The notes beneath the pieces were generated by a model. The model did no database searches. It had not been told where the DNA came from and worked only from the letters and a program-made list of their open reading frames with translations. A DNA stretch of 41,765 nt from Bacteroidales bacterium UBA1745 (GTDB taxonomy: Bacteria > Bacteroidota > Bacteroidia > Bacteroidales > UBA932): NCBI GenBank assembly GCA_002314885.1, contig DCHT01000044.1, forward strand, positions 1 to 41,765. Direction: 5' to 3'. The first letter of the stretch is position 1, and every line of letters begins with the position of its first letter. Made by a program: the position numbers and the translations under genes. Shown here in pieces: positions 7,852-16,570 of the stretch.

Positions 7852-9144
7852 ATGAAATCCCTTATAAGACATTCTTTCCTGGCTATCGCGTTGTTCGCGG
7901 CCGTTTGCTGCTCTTCACCTGTTGTGGACAGAAGCAGCCTTTCGTATGAAACCAATGAGACTGACAGCCTCTGGCAGTATCGCAGCATCCTTCGTCCATA
8001 TCACTTCGAAAAGGTGGTGGACACGCCTGCTCCTGCTGGATATGAGCCTTTCTATATTGCTCATTACGGCCGTCACGGCTCCCGCTATGTGGAGCGTGAG
8101 ACCAGTTACCAGGCTATGGTCAAGCCGCTGGAGGACGCACACTCCAAGGGTCTCCTGACGCAGGAAGGCGAGAGGCTTCTGTCGGATATCCACGCGTATG
8201 GACGCATTTCGGACGGAATGTACGGACAGATCAGCGAACTCGGTGCCTTCGAGCACAGGATGCTTGCCGACAGGATGGCTGCCAGGTTCGAGAAGGTTTT
8301 CACCCAGAACGGTGCAAGCCACGTCGGATGCGTTCCAAGCCAGTACTCCCGCTGCGAAATCAGTATGGCGTACTTCCTCCTCGAGCTCAAGGACAATTTC
8401 CCTCGTCTGGATTTCTATATGGTTGCGGGCGACAAGTACAACAGATACATCAACAACGCCTTCCAGGTGGGCCCTATCAATGAAGCGACTCTTCAGAATA
8501 CCAAGGACGAGATGAAGGAACGCTTCGATCTCGACAGGTTCTCATCGATGGTATTCACCAATCCGAAGAAGGCTCAGCGCCGTTACAACCTTTATGACGT
8601 GTGTGAGCAGCTGTTCGTAGCCGGCGCCATCCACGAATGCCTTCCAGAGGGATGTCCGGACCTCTTCCAGTGGCTCAGCCCTGAGGAGATCAGGCTCCAG
8701 TACAGCTTTATGAACAACCGTCTCTATGCCCGCCATTGCAACAGCAACGAGTTCCGCGCGCAGCGTCAGCCTCAGTGCTACGGCCTCGTATGTGACATTC
8801 TCGACAAGGCTGATGCGGCAATCGAGGGCAACGGCACGGTTGCGGACCTGCGTTTCGGTCACGATGCCGCCCTTATGGTGCTTATGTCCATCATCCTGGG
8901 CGAGAACTACTCCGCCTATGGTCCTTGGGTGAATTCCGTGGAACTTTGGAGTTCTGCCGAGATGATACCTATGGCATCCAACCTTCAGATGGTGCTCTAT
9001 CGCAAGGGCTCTTCCGACGATCTGCTTGTGAAGGTGCTCTGGAACGAGAAGGAATATGAGGTTCCCGGCCTCGAGGCAGTCAAAGGCCCATATTACAGAT
9101 GGGATGACTTCGAAGCCAGACTCAATGGCATAATAGGCAGATAA
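7852..9144 (+). CDS. Histidine-phosphatase lipoprotein (phytase/MINPP type), paralogue
   Basis: A 430-residue branch 2 histidine phosphatase: R74-H-G-S-R78 in AHYGRHGSRYV and H337-D338 in LRFGHDAALMVL. The signal peptide MKSLIRHSFLAIALFAAVCC has cysteines at 19 and 20 fitting a lipobox. The frame is open far upstream, but those codons lie inside the divergent gene and lack a signal, so 7852 is the start. It is the first gene of a five-gene operon: the sensor kinase begins 1 base after its stop. It probably releases phosphate from organic phosphates at the cell surface. Two paralogues back to back suggest different substrates or an old duplication. Confidence 0.9.
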   Translation: MKSLIRHSFLAIALFAAVCCSSPVVDRSSLSYETNETDSLWQYRSILRPYHFEKVVDTPAPAGYEPFYIAHYGRHGSRYVERETSYQAMVKPLEDAHSKGLLTQEGERLLSDIHAYGRISDGMYGQISELGAFEHRMLADRMAARFEKVFTQNGASHVGCVPSQYSRCEISMAYFLLELKDNFPRLDFYMVAGDKYNRYINNAFQVGPINEATLQNTKDEMKERFDLDRFSSMVFTNPKKAQRRYNLYDVCEQLFVAGAIHECLPEGCPDLFQWLSPEEIRLQYSFMNNRLYARHCNSNEFRAQRQPQCYGLVCDILDKADAAIEGNGTVADLRFGHDAALMVLMSIILGENYSAYGPWVNSVELWSSAEMIPMASNLQMVLYRKGSSDDLLVKVLWNEKEYEVPGLEAVKGPYYRWDDFEARLNGIIGR

Positions 9145-9145
9145 T

Positions 9146-10975
9146 ATGACCAAACTGCTCCTGATTCTGAGTCTTCTGCTTCCGACCTCCCTTACTTCCA
9201 AGGTCGGAACGCCTCCTGAGGTGATCGCGGCTATGGTCGACACTGCCGATTCCCTCTATCGCATCGGGCACTACGACGAGGCGATAGTGATGGCTCAGAA
9301 GGCGGATACCGTCGCGTCCTTCAACTGGCAGTTGCAGAACAGGATCAAGGCCTGGAGCATACTAGGTATGGCCTACAATGCACTGGGCGACACTGAGAAG
9401 TCGGTTTTCTACACCAGTCGCTGCTGCGTCAGGACCAAGGATGTCGACAAGCTGATATCGGTTACGGACAACCTCTTCGGTCTGGCCAAACTCTATTACA
9501 GTGCAGGGGAATATGAAGAGGCCGCGCGTTATGCCGAGACATCCTGCAACGTGGAAATGATGATGAGCAGGGTGGACTATGTTTCTGATAAGGAGGGTTT
9601 CACTTCCCGCATCTTCCTCGCCCTGCACGACTACGACAATGCCATCGAATATGCCAATGATGCTATGGGATGGGCTGATCTTCTCGATTCAGATATCCTT
9701 ATGGCCTGCAGGAAATTGGATCTGGGAGTAGTGAAGGAAGCAATGGGTGAGTTGGAAGAGGCGTATGACCTCTATCTTGAGGCTCTTCCCGAGCTGACCA
9801 GTTCTTCCGAGCATAAGGAGGCGGCAATCGAGTGCCTGCTGCATCTGTTCGGCTTGAAGTCCTACCACGGTGAAAAGAGTGCATCAATTGCCTTCTTCCG
9901 TCAGGGCGCCGCTATCGCCAGGACTATGCCTAATGTCAGGAACCTGAGGGATATGTATTCCCAGATGTCCGAGTACCTGACTGACATAGACAGGGAAGTT
10001 TCGGACTCTCTCGCGTCCGTCGCCTTCGATATGCGCTACCAGGTGTATATGGAGGACTGCGTAAGCCAGCTGGCTATGATCACCCTCAATGCGATGCGCA
10101 GGGAGCAGGATACCGTCGTGTCGCTTCAGAAGGAAAAGGTTCACAACATCACGACGATCGCTATCCTGAGCATTGTCATCGCGGTGATGTTCATCATTTT
10201 GGCCATCTTCCTTGCTTACTACTTGCATAAGAAGGCCAAACTCAACCATAAACTCGCAAAGGAGGTCCAGATCCGAACCCACGTGCTGTCCATCCTGACT
10301 CACGACCTCAAGGGACCTTCCATAGCCCGCCGTACGGCTCTCCGTATGCTTTCGGCCTCCAAGAATGCCCTATCTCCAGAAGAGTTCGAACGTCTATGTC
10401 TCGATCTTTCGCGTCAGGCTGACTGCGAACTGGACCTGCTGGAAAACACCCTCAGATGGGCTCGTATCCAGGTCGATCAGAAGGGTGAGCTTCCTATACT
10501 CCGTCTGAATGTGCGTACTACTCTGCAGGACCTGGTTTCCAATCAGTCCCAGGTGTTCTCGGAAAAGCACCAGACTTGCAGACTGGAGGACTGTAAAGAT
10601 CTGTTCGTGAAGTCCAATATCTCCACTCTCCAGGTGATCCTGCGCAATCTGCTTACCAATGCATCCAAGTTCACTCCGTCAGGCGGTCATATCAATGTCA
10701 AAGTCCTTGAACTGCCATTCGAGCAGGATGCCAGAGGCGGAGTCGAGATCCGCATTTCCGATGATGGTATAGGTATGAACAATGAGACCCTGGCTAAACT
10801 CTTCACTCCGGGTGTCTATTCTCATAACGTGGGCACGGACGGCGAGGTCGGCAGCGGACTCGGCCTGAAGGTCTGTCGTGACCTTGCCAAGTATCTGGAT
10901 ATCGTCCTGAAATTCGAGAGTGCACCCGGCAAGGGCACCACTGCGATTGTCTATGTACCTAACATTGAAAAATAG
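9146..10975 (+). CDS. TPR-containing sensor histidine kinase
   Basis: A 609-residue membrane kinase. An N-terminal signal (MTKLLLILSLLLPTSLTS) is followed by a periplasmic region of about 300 residues rich in tetratricopeptide-like helices (for example residues 35-110, with AYNALGDTEKS), one membrane helix at about 336-360, then DHp and ATPase domains. H386 in LTHDLKGPS is the phospho-acceptor; NLLTNASKFTPSGG (about 501) is the N box, DDGIGMN (about 538) and GSGLGLKVCRDLA (about 570) are the G boxes. No receiver domain or adjacent response regulator is present, so it is an orphan kinase. Its coupling to a surface phosphatase suggests that it senses something linked to that operon, which is inference. 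Confidence 0.88.
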   Translation: MTKLLLILSLLLPTSLTSKVGTPPEVIAAMVDTADSLYRIGHYDEAIVMAQKADTVASFNWQLQNRIKAWSILGMAYNALGDTEKSVFYTSRCCVRTKDVDKLISVTDNLFGLAKLYYSAGEYEEAARYAETSCNVEMMMSRVDYVSDKEGFTSRIFLALHDYDNAIEYANDAMGWADLLDSDILMACRKLDLGVVKEAMGELEEAYDLYLEALPELTSSSEHKEAAIECLLHLFGLKSYHGEKSASIAFFRQGAAIARTMPNVRNLRDMYSQMSEYLTDIDREVSDSLASVAFDMRYQVYMEDCVSQLAMITLNAMRREQDTVVSLQKEKVHNITTIAILSIVIAVMFIILAIFLAYYLHKKAKLNHKLAKEVQIRTHVLSILTHDLKGPSIARRTALRMLSASKNALSPEEFERLCLDLSRQADCELDLLENTLRWARIQVDQKGELPILRLNVRTTLQDLVSNQSQVFSEKHQTCRLEDCKDLFVKSNISTLQVILRNLLTNASKFTPSGGHINVKVLELPFEQDARGGVEIRISDDGIGMNNETLAKLFTPGVYSHNVGTDGEVGSGLGLKVCRDLAKYLDIVLKFESAPGKGTTAIVYVPNIEK

Positions 10976-10976
10976 A

Positions 10977-12551
10977 ATGCGTCATAACCACATAATAGCC
11001 ACTCTTGCCGCCTTGTTGGCTTTTGCCGCCTGTGCTCCGGACATCACTCCGGACCGTCCGGTTGATCCCGTCGATCCGGTGGATACCATTATTACTCCTC
11101 CGGTGGATACGATTATCACACCTCCGGCAGATACGATAGTTACTCCTCCGGTGGATACGATTATCACCCCTCCGGTAGATACGACAGTCACCCCTGACCC
11201 AGTAGAGCCAGTGGTCGGTCCTGAGGACCCTGCTGCGGGCTATGCGACCGTAAGTTTCCCTTACAAGGAGTCCTTCAGCGGCACTCAGGGCGACTTTGTC
11301 ATCGTCAATGTGACTCTCCCTCAGGGCTTCTCCTACATCTGGCAGTCCACTTCCTCGTATGGAATGAAGGCTACGGCCTATGATTCCAAGACCAAGTCCA
11401 ACAAGGTCTCTGATTCCTGGCTGATTTCTCCGTATGTGGACCTCAGCAAGGCGAGCGACATTCACCTCAATTTTGAGCACGTGCAGCGTTATGCCACTTC
11501 TGTAGAGGAGCAGCTCACCCTCTATGTGAGGATAAAGGGAGGCAGCTGGAAGCAGCTTTCCATTCCAAAATACTCTGACGGAAGCAATTGGACTTTCGTG
11601 GAATCCGGAGACATAAATCTTTCTGCTTATGCCGGCCAGCAGTTGCAGATAGCATTCCGCTATCTCAGCAATGAGACTGCGGCTGCGACCTGGGAAATTC
11701 AGAATGTGTCCATCGCTGCTCCTGATCCACCTGTCAGCGGCGGCGGATGGCTGGAACTGCCGGCAGCCACTACTGCATATCCGAATGCTGTCCAGGGCAC
11801 CCTGTACGCATCTTCCGACCGCAACTATACTTATCTCTACGACAAGGATACCTATACATCCTACTGGGTAGCCTATCCGCTCTATGCCTCCACTCAGGGC
11901 GGTTCTCGCGTGGACGGCTGGGAAGATTCCTGGAACCCATATATCAGCAAGGACTATCAGATTCCGACCTGGCTGGGAGGCTACGGAGTCGATTACGTCT
12001 ATTCCAACGGCACATCCGACTATTATGCCCGCGGACATCAGATCCCAGACGCGGACCGCAACAACCACTCGGAGATGCAGAAGCAGACCTACTATGCCAC
12101 CAATATGACCCCGCAGGTGAACAACAACTTCAATGCGGCGGTGTGGATGTACCTGGAAAGCCAGGTCCGCAGCTACAGCAAGGCCACGGATACGCTCTAT
12201 GTCGTGACTGGTGCAATACATCGCAAGGTCGGCGGCTCCGAGACCATCACTTATGTCAACCACTGTAAGGACAGCGCAAAGAGGAACATACCGGTTCCTA
12301 ACTACTATTATAAGGTCCTGATGAAGGTGAAGCGCAGCGGCTCCACCGTGACTTCGGCCTGCGGCATAGGTTACTGGATGGACCATTTCGCCATCTACAG
12401 CAATCCTAAGACCGACTACAACAATTGCGTCTTCAGCATCGACCAGATCGAGGAATGGACGGGATTCGACTTCTTTGCCAACCTGCCTGACAGCGTCGAG
12501 GCATCGGCAGAACAAGTATCAAGTACTACAACATTTTCTAATTTCAAATAA
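10977..12551 (+). CDS. Surface DNA/RNA non-specific endonuclease lipoprotein (NucA/EndA type)
   Basis: About 524 residues. The signal MRHNHIIATLAALLAFAAC ends in a lipobox. Then come a linker of repeated V-D-T-I-I-T-P-P units, a beta-sandwich of about 170 residues (SFPYKESFSGTQGDF to the SIAAPDPP linker), and a C-terminal nuclease. The nuclease has YARGHQIPDADR with H354 as general base and NMTPQVNNNFNAAVW supplying the Mg-binding Asn, both diagnostic of the beta-beta-alpha metal nucleases. It should cut extracellular DNA or RNA at the cell surface. It starts 1 base after the kinase stop, so it belongs to the phosphatase operon. The ATG at 10977 is preferred over an in-frame ATG at 10920 inside the kinase gene. 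Confidence 0.88.
   Translation: MRHNHIIATLAALLAFAACAPDITPDRPVDPVDPVDTIITPPVDTIITPPADTIVTPPVDTIITPPVDTTVTPDPVEPVVGPEDPAAGYATVSFPYKESFSGTQGDFVIVNVTLPQGFSYIWQSTSSYGMKATAYDSKTKSNKVSDSWLISPYVDLSKASDIHLNFEHVQRYATSVEEQLTLYVRIKGGSWKQLSIPKYSDGSNWTFVESGDINLSAYAGQQLQIAFRYLSNETAAATWEIQNVSIAAPDPPVSGGGWLELPAATTAYPNAVQGTLYASSDRNYTYLYDKDTYTSYWVAYPLYASTQGGSRVDGWEDSWNPYISKDYQIPTWLGGYGVDYVYSNGTSDYYARGHQIPDADRNNHSEMQKQTYYATNMTPQVNNNFNAAVWMYLESQVRSYSKATDTLYVVTGAIHRKVGGSETITYVNHCKDSAKRNIPVPNYYYKVLMKVKRSGSTVTSACGIGYWMDHFAIYSNPKTDYNNCVFSIDQIEEWTGFDFFANLPDSVEASAEQVSSTTTFSNFK
11078..11197 (+). repeat. Five tandem 24-bp units in the nuclease linker
   Basis: Units start at 11078, 11102, 11126, 11150 and 11174, each beginning GG(T/C)(G/A)GATAC and encoding about 8 residues of the type VDTIITPP. 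Copies differ by a few mostly silent bases. They form a Pro/Thr-rich spacer between the lipid anchor and the folded domains, and such repeats can change copy number by slippage. Confidence 0.85.
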
Positions 12552-12556
12552 TAACA

Positions 12557-14029
12557 ATGAAACAGATCAGATTAATTCCTGCACTGTGCGGCCTCTTCCT
12601 GCTGGCCGGCTGTGAACAGCCTGTTCCGGAGGAAACCACAGCTCCGGACCTCAGGTATGTGAAGGTTTCCCTGACATCGGCTTCATCCTACAACTTCGTG
12701 GCCGCCGGCAACTTATGGTACCGTACGGATGCGGACGATGCCGGAAAACTGAACTCCGAGAATGATGCGGTAGTCAGCGCTGATGCCAACAAGATGCTTG
12801 TTGCAAGTGGCGTGAACTCTTTCGATTTCACTGTACCTGCCGTGCAGTACAAGTCATACGCGTCAGCAGACAAGGACCTGGCTGCCGGTATGATAGCATA
12901 CGCCGACGGGGCAGTGGAGCCTAACGACTTCAAGTCCGAACTCCTGCCGGTGACTGCAGGCATCAAGATCAATCTCTACGACAGCAAGTTCTACGCTCGC
13001 GGAGAGAGGATCGACACCGTGATGTTCATCTCCGACAGCAAGCAGGCTGTCAGCGGAACTCTCAAGTATTCATTTGCAGCGGGCCTCGGCGAGGAGGTGT
13101 CCAACCAGAGCTCCACTGTTATGGTCGTCTGGAATTCAGGCGATCCTGAGAGCGTCATAAGCGTGGGAGCATCTTCTCAGGCCGCTACCGTGGGTATGGT
13201 AGTGCTTCCTCAGGCGAGCGCCAGCGGCAAGTTCGTGGTCATCACCGACCGCAACAGGTATGAGTTCACCAAGACCGGCCTCAAACTCACTGCAGGCGCC
13301 GTGACTGTGATCGGCCTCGACTTCGCCTCACCTGACAAGCAGCCTACCCGCATCGTGGGCGTCATCGGTGACTCCATTTCCACTTTCTGGGGTTATATGA
13401 ACACTTCCTACTCCCAGTTCTATCCTGCCAGCGACGCTGTGTCTGCAGGCGGAACCGGCACCGTGCAGAGCGTGGAGAAGACCTATTGGTGGAAGGTCAT
13501 CTACGAGAAGATGTCCTGCGGCACCCTCGACCGCAACCTCACCAATTCCTGGTCCGGCACCCGTGTCATCACTGAAGGCGGCGTGAAGGGCTTCGTGGAC
13601 AGGGCATACGAGTTCGGCGACCCGGACATCATCCTCATCCACGGCGGTACCAACGATATGAACCAGAAGACTCCTATGGGCAACTACGACTATGACCTGC
13701 CTATGGGACAGCTCAATGACGCCTGCTACCGCAGCGCCTACATCAAGCTCATCAAGATGCTCCAGACCCGCTATCCAGGCGTGCAGCTCATCGTCATCGT
13801 GGGTGACAGGCTCTCATATTATGAGTACAACAACACCGATCCAAGCCTCGACTACGCCACTTCCACCATCAACATCGCCAATCATTTCGGCCTTCCTATC
13901 GTGGACTTCACCGATGGTGCCAAGAGCTACAACGGCCTTCCTAAGAGCAAGGGCAGCCATCCGGACGCAACCGGTATGCAGCAGATGGCTGACAAGATCT
14001 ATGAAACCTGCAAGGATTACCTTCCATAA
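12557..14029 (+). CDS. SGNH/GDSL-type hydrolase lipoprotein
   Basis: A 490-residue lipoprotein (signal MKQIRLIPALCGLFLLAGC, Cys19). Residues about 30-260 form a beta-rich domain of the kind seen in Bacteroidota surface proteins. From residue 265 there is an SGNH hydrolase: block I VIGDSIS with S273, block III LIHGGTNDMN, and block V GSHPDATG with H468. The Asp normally three residues before that His is replaced by Lys, so the enzyme may use a Ser-His dyad. Such enzymes remove acyl groups from sugars or lipids. It lies 5 bases after the nuclease and 12 before the next gene, in the same operon. The substrate is unknown. Confidence 0.82.
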   Translation: MKQIRLIPALCGLFLLAGCEQPVPEETTAPDLRYVKVSLTSASSYNFVAAGNLWYRTDADDAGKLNSENDAVVSADANKMLVASGVNSFDFTVPAVQYKSYASADKDLAAGMIAYADGAVEPNDFKSELLPVTAGIKINLYDSKFYARGERIDTVMFISDSKQAVSGTLKYSFAAGLGEEVSNQSSTVMVVWNSGDPESVISVGASSQAATVGMVVLPQASASGKFVVITDRNRYEFTKTGLKLTAGAVTVIGLDFASPDKQPTRIVGVIGDSISTFWGYMNTSYSQFYPASDAVSAGGTGTVQSVEKTYWWKVIYEKMSCGTLDRNLTNSWSGTRVITEGGVKGFVDRAYEFGDPDIILIHGGTNDMNQKTPMGNYDYDLPMGQLNDACYRSAYIKLIKMLQTRYPGVQLIVIVGDRLSYYEYNNTDPSLDYATSTINIANHFGLPIVDFTDGAKSYNGLPKSKGSHPDATGMQQMADKIYETCKDYLP

Positions 14030-14041
14030 AACTGAATGATT

Positions 14042-16519
14042 ATGAAGAAAGCATATATAATTCCGCTCCTTGCGGCTGCCATCGTGGCCTGTACTCCTGT
14101 GACTCCTCAGGAACCTATCGAATATAGGCCTGCAGAGACTGACGGCACTATGACCGTGAAAGTTACGCTTCCTGCAAACCTTCTCGAATCTTCAACCAAG
14201 TCGCTTTCCGTGGATTCAAAGGGATCCCTCAAGCCAGCCTGGGAGAAGGGCGACAAGATACTCGTCAACGGAAAGACCTTCGAACTTTCCGAAATCAAGG
14301 GCAATACCGCCACCTTCAAGGGTGATGCTGTTTCTGCAAAGACTTACGACATCGTCTATCCGGCCAGCCTTGGCTCCGTGGACGCAGCCATCAGCCGCAC
14401 CCCTGGTGCTCAGACTCAGAACGGCAACGGCAGCGTAAGCCATATCCAGTATTACGCGGCTCTCAAGGGCGTGAAGGATTGTTCCGACGTGGAACTCACT
14501 CCGGCCTGGGCCGCAGCCAATGGTGGTACTCTCCATTCCAACACCGTTCTCAAGTTCGTCGTGACCTTCCTGGACGCTGTGACCGGCGTAAGCTCCATCA
14601 AGCTCGACTGCGGAGAAAAGGTTTATTCTATGGACCTTACCAACTGCACTCTCGGTGCAGACCACACCCTCACCGCATATATGGAAGTGCCTGGTGAAGC
14701 AATCGTCTTTGCGAATGGTCAGAAGGTTTCCTTCTCCGCTGTGGATCAGGACGGTGCAGAGGTGCTCAAGACCTTCAAGCCTGAGGCTCAGACCCTCAAT
14801 GCCGGCCGCGTGAATGAATTCCGTGTCGGTGGTGACTGGCCTTCTTCAGTAAAGAAGGGCAAGGGCTCTATGTCAGACCCTTACCTCATCACCAACCTCT
14901 CCGAATTCGATGCCATACACAACCTTCTCGAGAATGATGTGATCACCTGCTTCCGTCTGGAGGCTGACCTCGATATGAAGGAGATCACCGGCTGGATTCC
15001 TTTCAACCAGGAGAACCTGCCAAGGGGCATCTATTTCGATGGTAACAACCACACTATCAGCAACTTCACCAGCACTGAATCCCCTAAGTGGGCTTCTATG
15101 TTCGGTGTGCTTCATGGCACAATCAAGGATCTCACTCTCAAGGATCCTGTGCTCTATAATACCTACGCTGCTCCGGCAGGTATACTCTGCGCCTGGGCCG
15201 GCAACTCCGCAGGTGAACTCGATGCTACAATCGAGAATGTACACATCGTGAACGGCAAAGCCACTTCAGCCGAGGCCAAGAACTACTTCGGCGGTATGAT
15301 CGGCAACGCTGTGAAGGCTACCATCAAGAACTGCTCCTTCGACGGTCTTGTCCAGAGGACTATAGCCGCTTCCAATACCTACAACCCTGTAGGCGGCCTC
15401 ATCGGCTGGACTGCCCTGGGCCTCACCATCGAGAACTGCTCCACTTCCGGTACTCTCAAGTGCGCTATGGGACGTTCCTGCGGCGGTGTCATCGGCTATG
15501 TCAATGGCTTCTCCATTGATATCAAGGACTGCAGCTCAAGTATGATCATCGAGTCAGAAGGCGACTGCGTAGGCGGCATCACTGGCTGGACATACGCCGG
15601 CAATTTCGTCAACTGCCACAGCACCGGTACCATCAAGGCCGGCAGGGCAACGACTAGTGCGACTTCAAGCTATGTTGGCGGTATCGCCGCACATATCTCG
15701 ACCAATGCTTCCTTCGAGAATTGCTCTCATATCGGCGATATTACTGCAGTTACAAGCACCGTCGGCGGCATAGCCGGCCAGTGCAATGCCGGAACTTCCT
15801 CGTTCAAGCGCTGCTTCGTTGATGCCAACATCAAGGGCACAAACAATATGGGAGGTATTGTAAGCCGTACCAGGGACAAGGACAATGTTATCATTGAGAA
15901 CTGCTATACTAAGGGTTCAATCACTGGAAGCAGTTCTTATATTGGCGGTATCGTCAGTGACATCTACAAGGACAATATCGTAAGGAACTGTTATACAACT
16001 ATGGCTATCGCCGGTGCATTCGGTATAGGAGGCCTCATTGCCCGTGCAAGCAATGCATCTGCATCCAGCGTCCTGATGGGCAGTCAGAACTTCAACATCA
16101 ATGTCAGCGGCTGCATCGCCTGGAATCCTTCCATCAAGACGACGAATGCGGCAGGTGAGGACCCTGCCGGTCATTACAGCGCAGGCTGCGTAATCGGCTA
16201 CACAGCGGCTTACAACACCCTCAAGGACAACTACCGCAAGGCAGATATGGTATTCGAGTACTATGCAGAAGGCCCTGGTTCCACTACCGTAGGCAGTACC
16301 TATACTTACAGCGGCTACAACGTGGCTTATGACCAGGATAACACCGATGCAAGCAATGCGCTCTATCGTATGTTCACAGATGCCACCAAGGACAAGTACT
16401 ACTTCCCTTATTTCGGAAAGGCTGCCCCAGCAGATGCCACTATCTCATCCCTCGCCAAGAACCTCGGCTGGGACGAGACAGTCTGGGATCTCAGCGGACC
16501 TGAACCTAAGTTGAGATAA
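14042..16519 (+). CDS. GLUG-repeat surface lipoprotein, putative adhesin
   Basis: About 825 residues (ATG at 14042; another in-frame ATG at 14036 would add two residues). The signal MKKAYIIPLLAAAIVAC ends in a lipobox. Residues about 30-265 resemble fimbrillin-like domains (KPAWEKGDKILVNGKTF). From about 415 to 690 there are some nine repeats of about 27-30 residues opening G-G-[IVLM]-[IAVT]-G and containing (I/F)-x-N-C, for example GGLIGWTALGLTIENCSTSG and GGITGWTYAGNFVNCHSTG. This is the GLUG pattern, expected to build a right-handed beta-helix as in secreted adhesins. No catalytic motif is seen. It is the last gene of the operon and its stop lies inside the terminator. It may bind the polymer degraded by its neighbours. 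Confidence 0.78.
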   Translation: MKKAYIIPLLAAAIVACTPVTPQEPIEYRPAETDGTMTVKVTLPANLLESSTKSLSVDSKGSLKPAWEKGDKILVNGKTFELSEIKGNTATFKGDAVSAKTYDIVYPASLGSVDAAISRTPGAQTQNGNGSVSHIQYYAALKGVKDCSDVELTPAWAAANGGTLHSNTVLKFVVTFLDAVTGVSSIKLDCGEKVYSMDLTNCTLGADHTLTAYMEVPGEAIVFANGQKVSFSAVDQDGAEVLKTFKPEAQTLNAGRVNEFRVGGDWPSSVKKGKGSMSDPYLITNLSEFDAIHNLLENDVITCFRLEADLDMKEITGWIPFNQENLPRGIYFDGNNHTISNFTSTESPKWASMFGVLHGTIKDLTLKDPVLYNTYAAPAGILCAWAGNSAGELDATIENVHIVNGKATSAEAKNYFGGMIGNAVKATIKNCSFDGLVQRTIAASNTYNPVGGLIGWTALGLTIENCSTSGTLKCAMGRSCGGVIGYVNGFSIDIKDCSSSMIIESEGDCVGGITGWTYAGNFVNCHSTGTIKAGRATTSATSSYVGGIAAHISTNASFENCSHIGDITAVTSTVGGIAGQCNAGTSSFKRCFVDANIKGTNNMGGIVSRTRDKDNVIIENCYTKGSITGSSSYIGGIVSDIYKDNIVRNCYTTMAIAGAFGIGGLIARASNASASSVLMGSQNFNINVSGCIAWNPSIKTTNAAGEDPAGHYSAGCVIGYTAAYNTLKDNYRKADMVFEYYAEGPGSTTVGSTYTYSGYNVAYDQDNTDASNALYRMFTDATKDKYYFPYFGKAAPADATISSLAKNLGWDETVWDLSGPEPKLR

Positions 16520-16560
16520 ACTGAAAGAGGTCGGCTGTGAAAGCCGACCTCTTTCAGTTT
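16518..16560. terminator. Bidirectional terminator between convergent operons
   Basis: A perfect 19-bp inverted repeat, 16518-16536 with 16542-16560, around a 5-base loop. It begins with AAACTGAAAG and ends with the complementary CTTTCAGTTT. It includes the stop codon of the GLUG gene and can stop transcription of both converging operons. Confidence 0.9.
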
Positions 16561-16570
16561 GATATGATCT

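Noticed and set aside
11078..11197. Short tandem repeats as a CRISPR array
   Set aside because: The units are contiguous with no spacers and lie in frame inside a coding region.
10959..12515. A 518-codon open frame on the minus strand opposite the nuclease gene
   Set aside because: It is an antisense shadow produced by the codon bias. The plus-strand frame has a lipoprotein signal and NucA catalytic motifs; the minus-strand translation has neither signal nor recognisable motifs.
15284..16110. Repeats in the GLUG gene as a DNA-level repeat element
   Set aside because: The similarity is at the protein level (GG-x-x-G ... NC); the DNA copies are too diverged to be a mobile or tandem DNA repeat.
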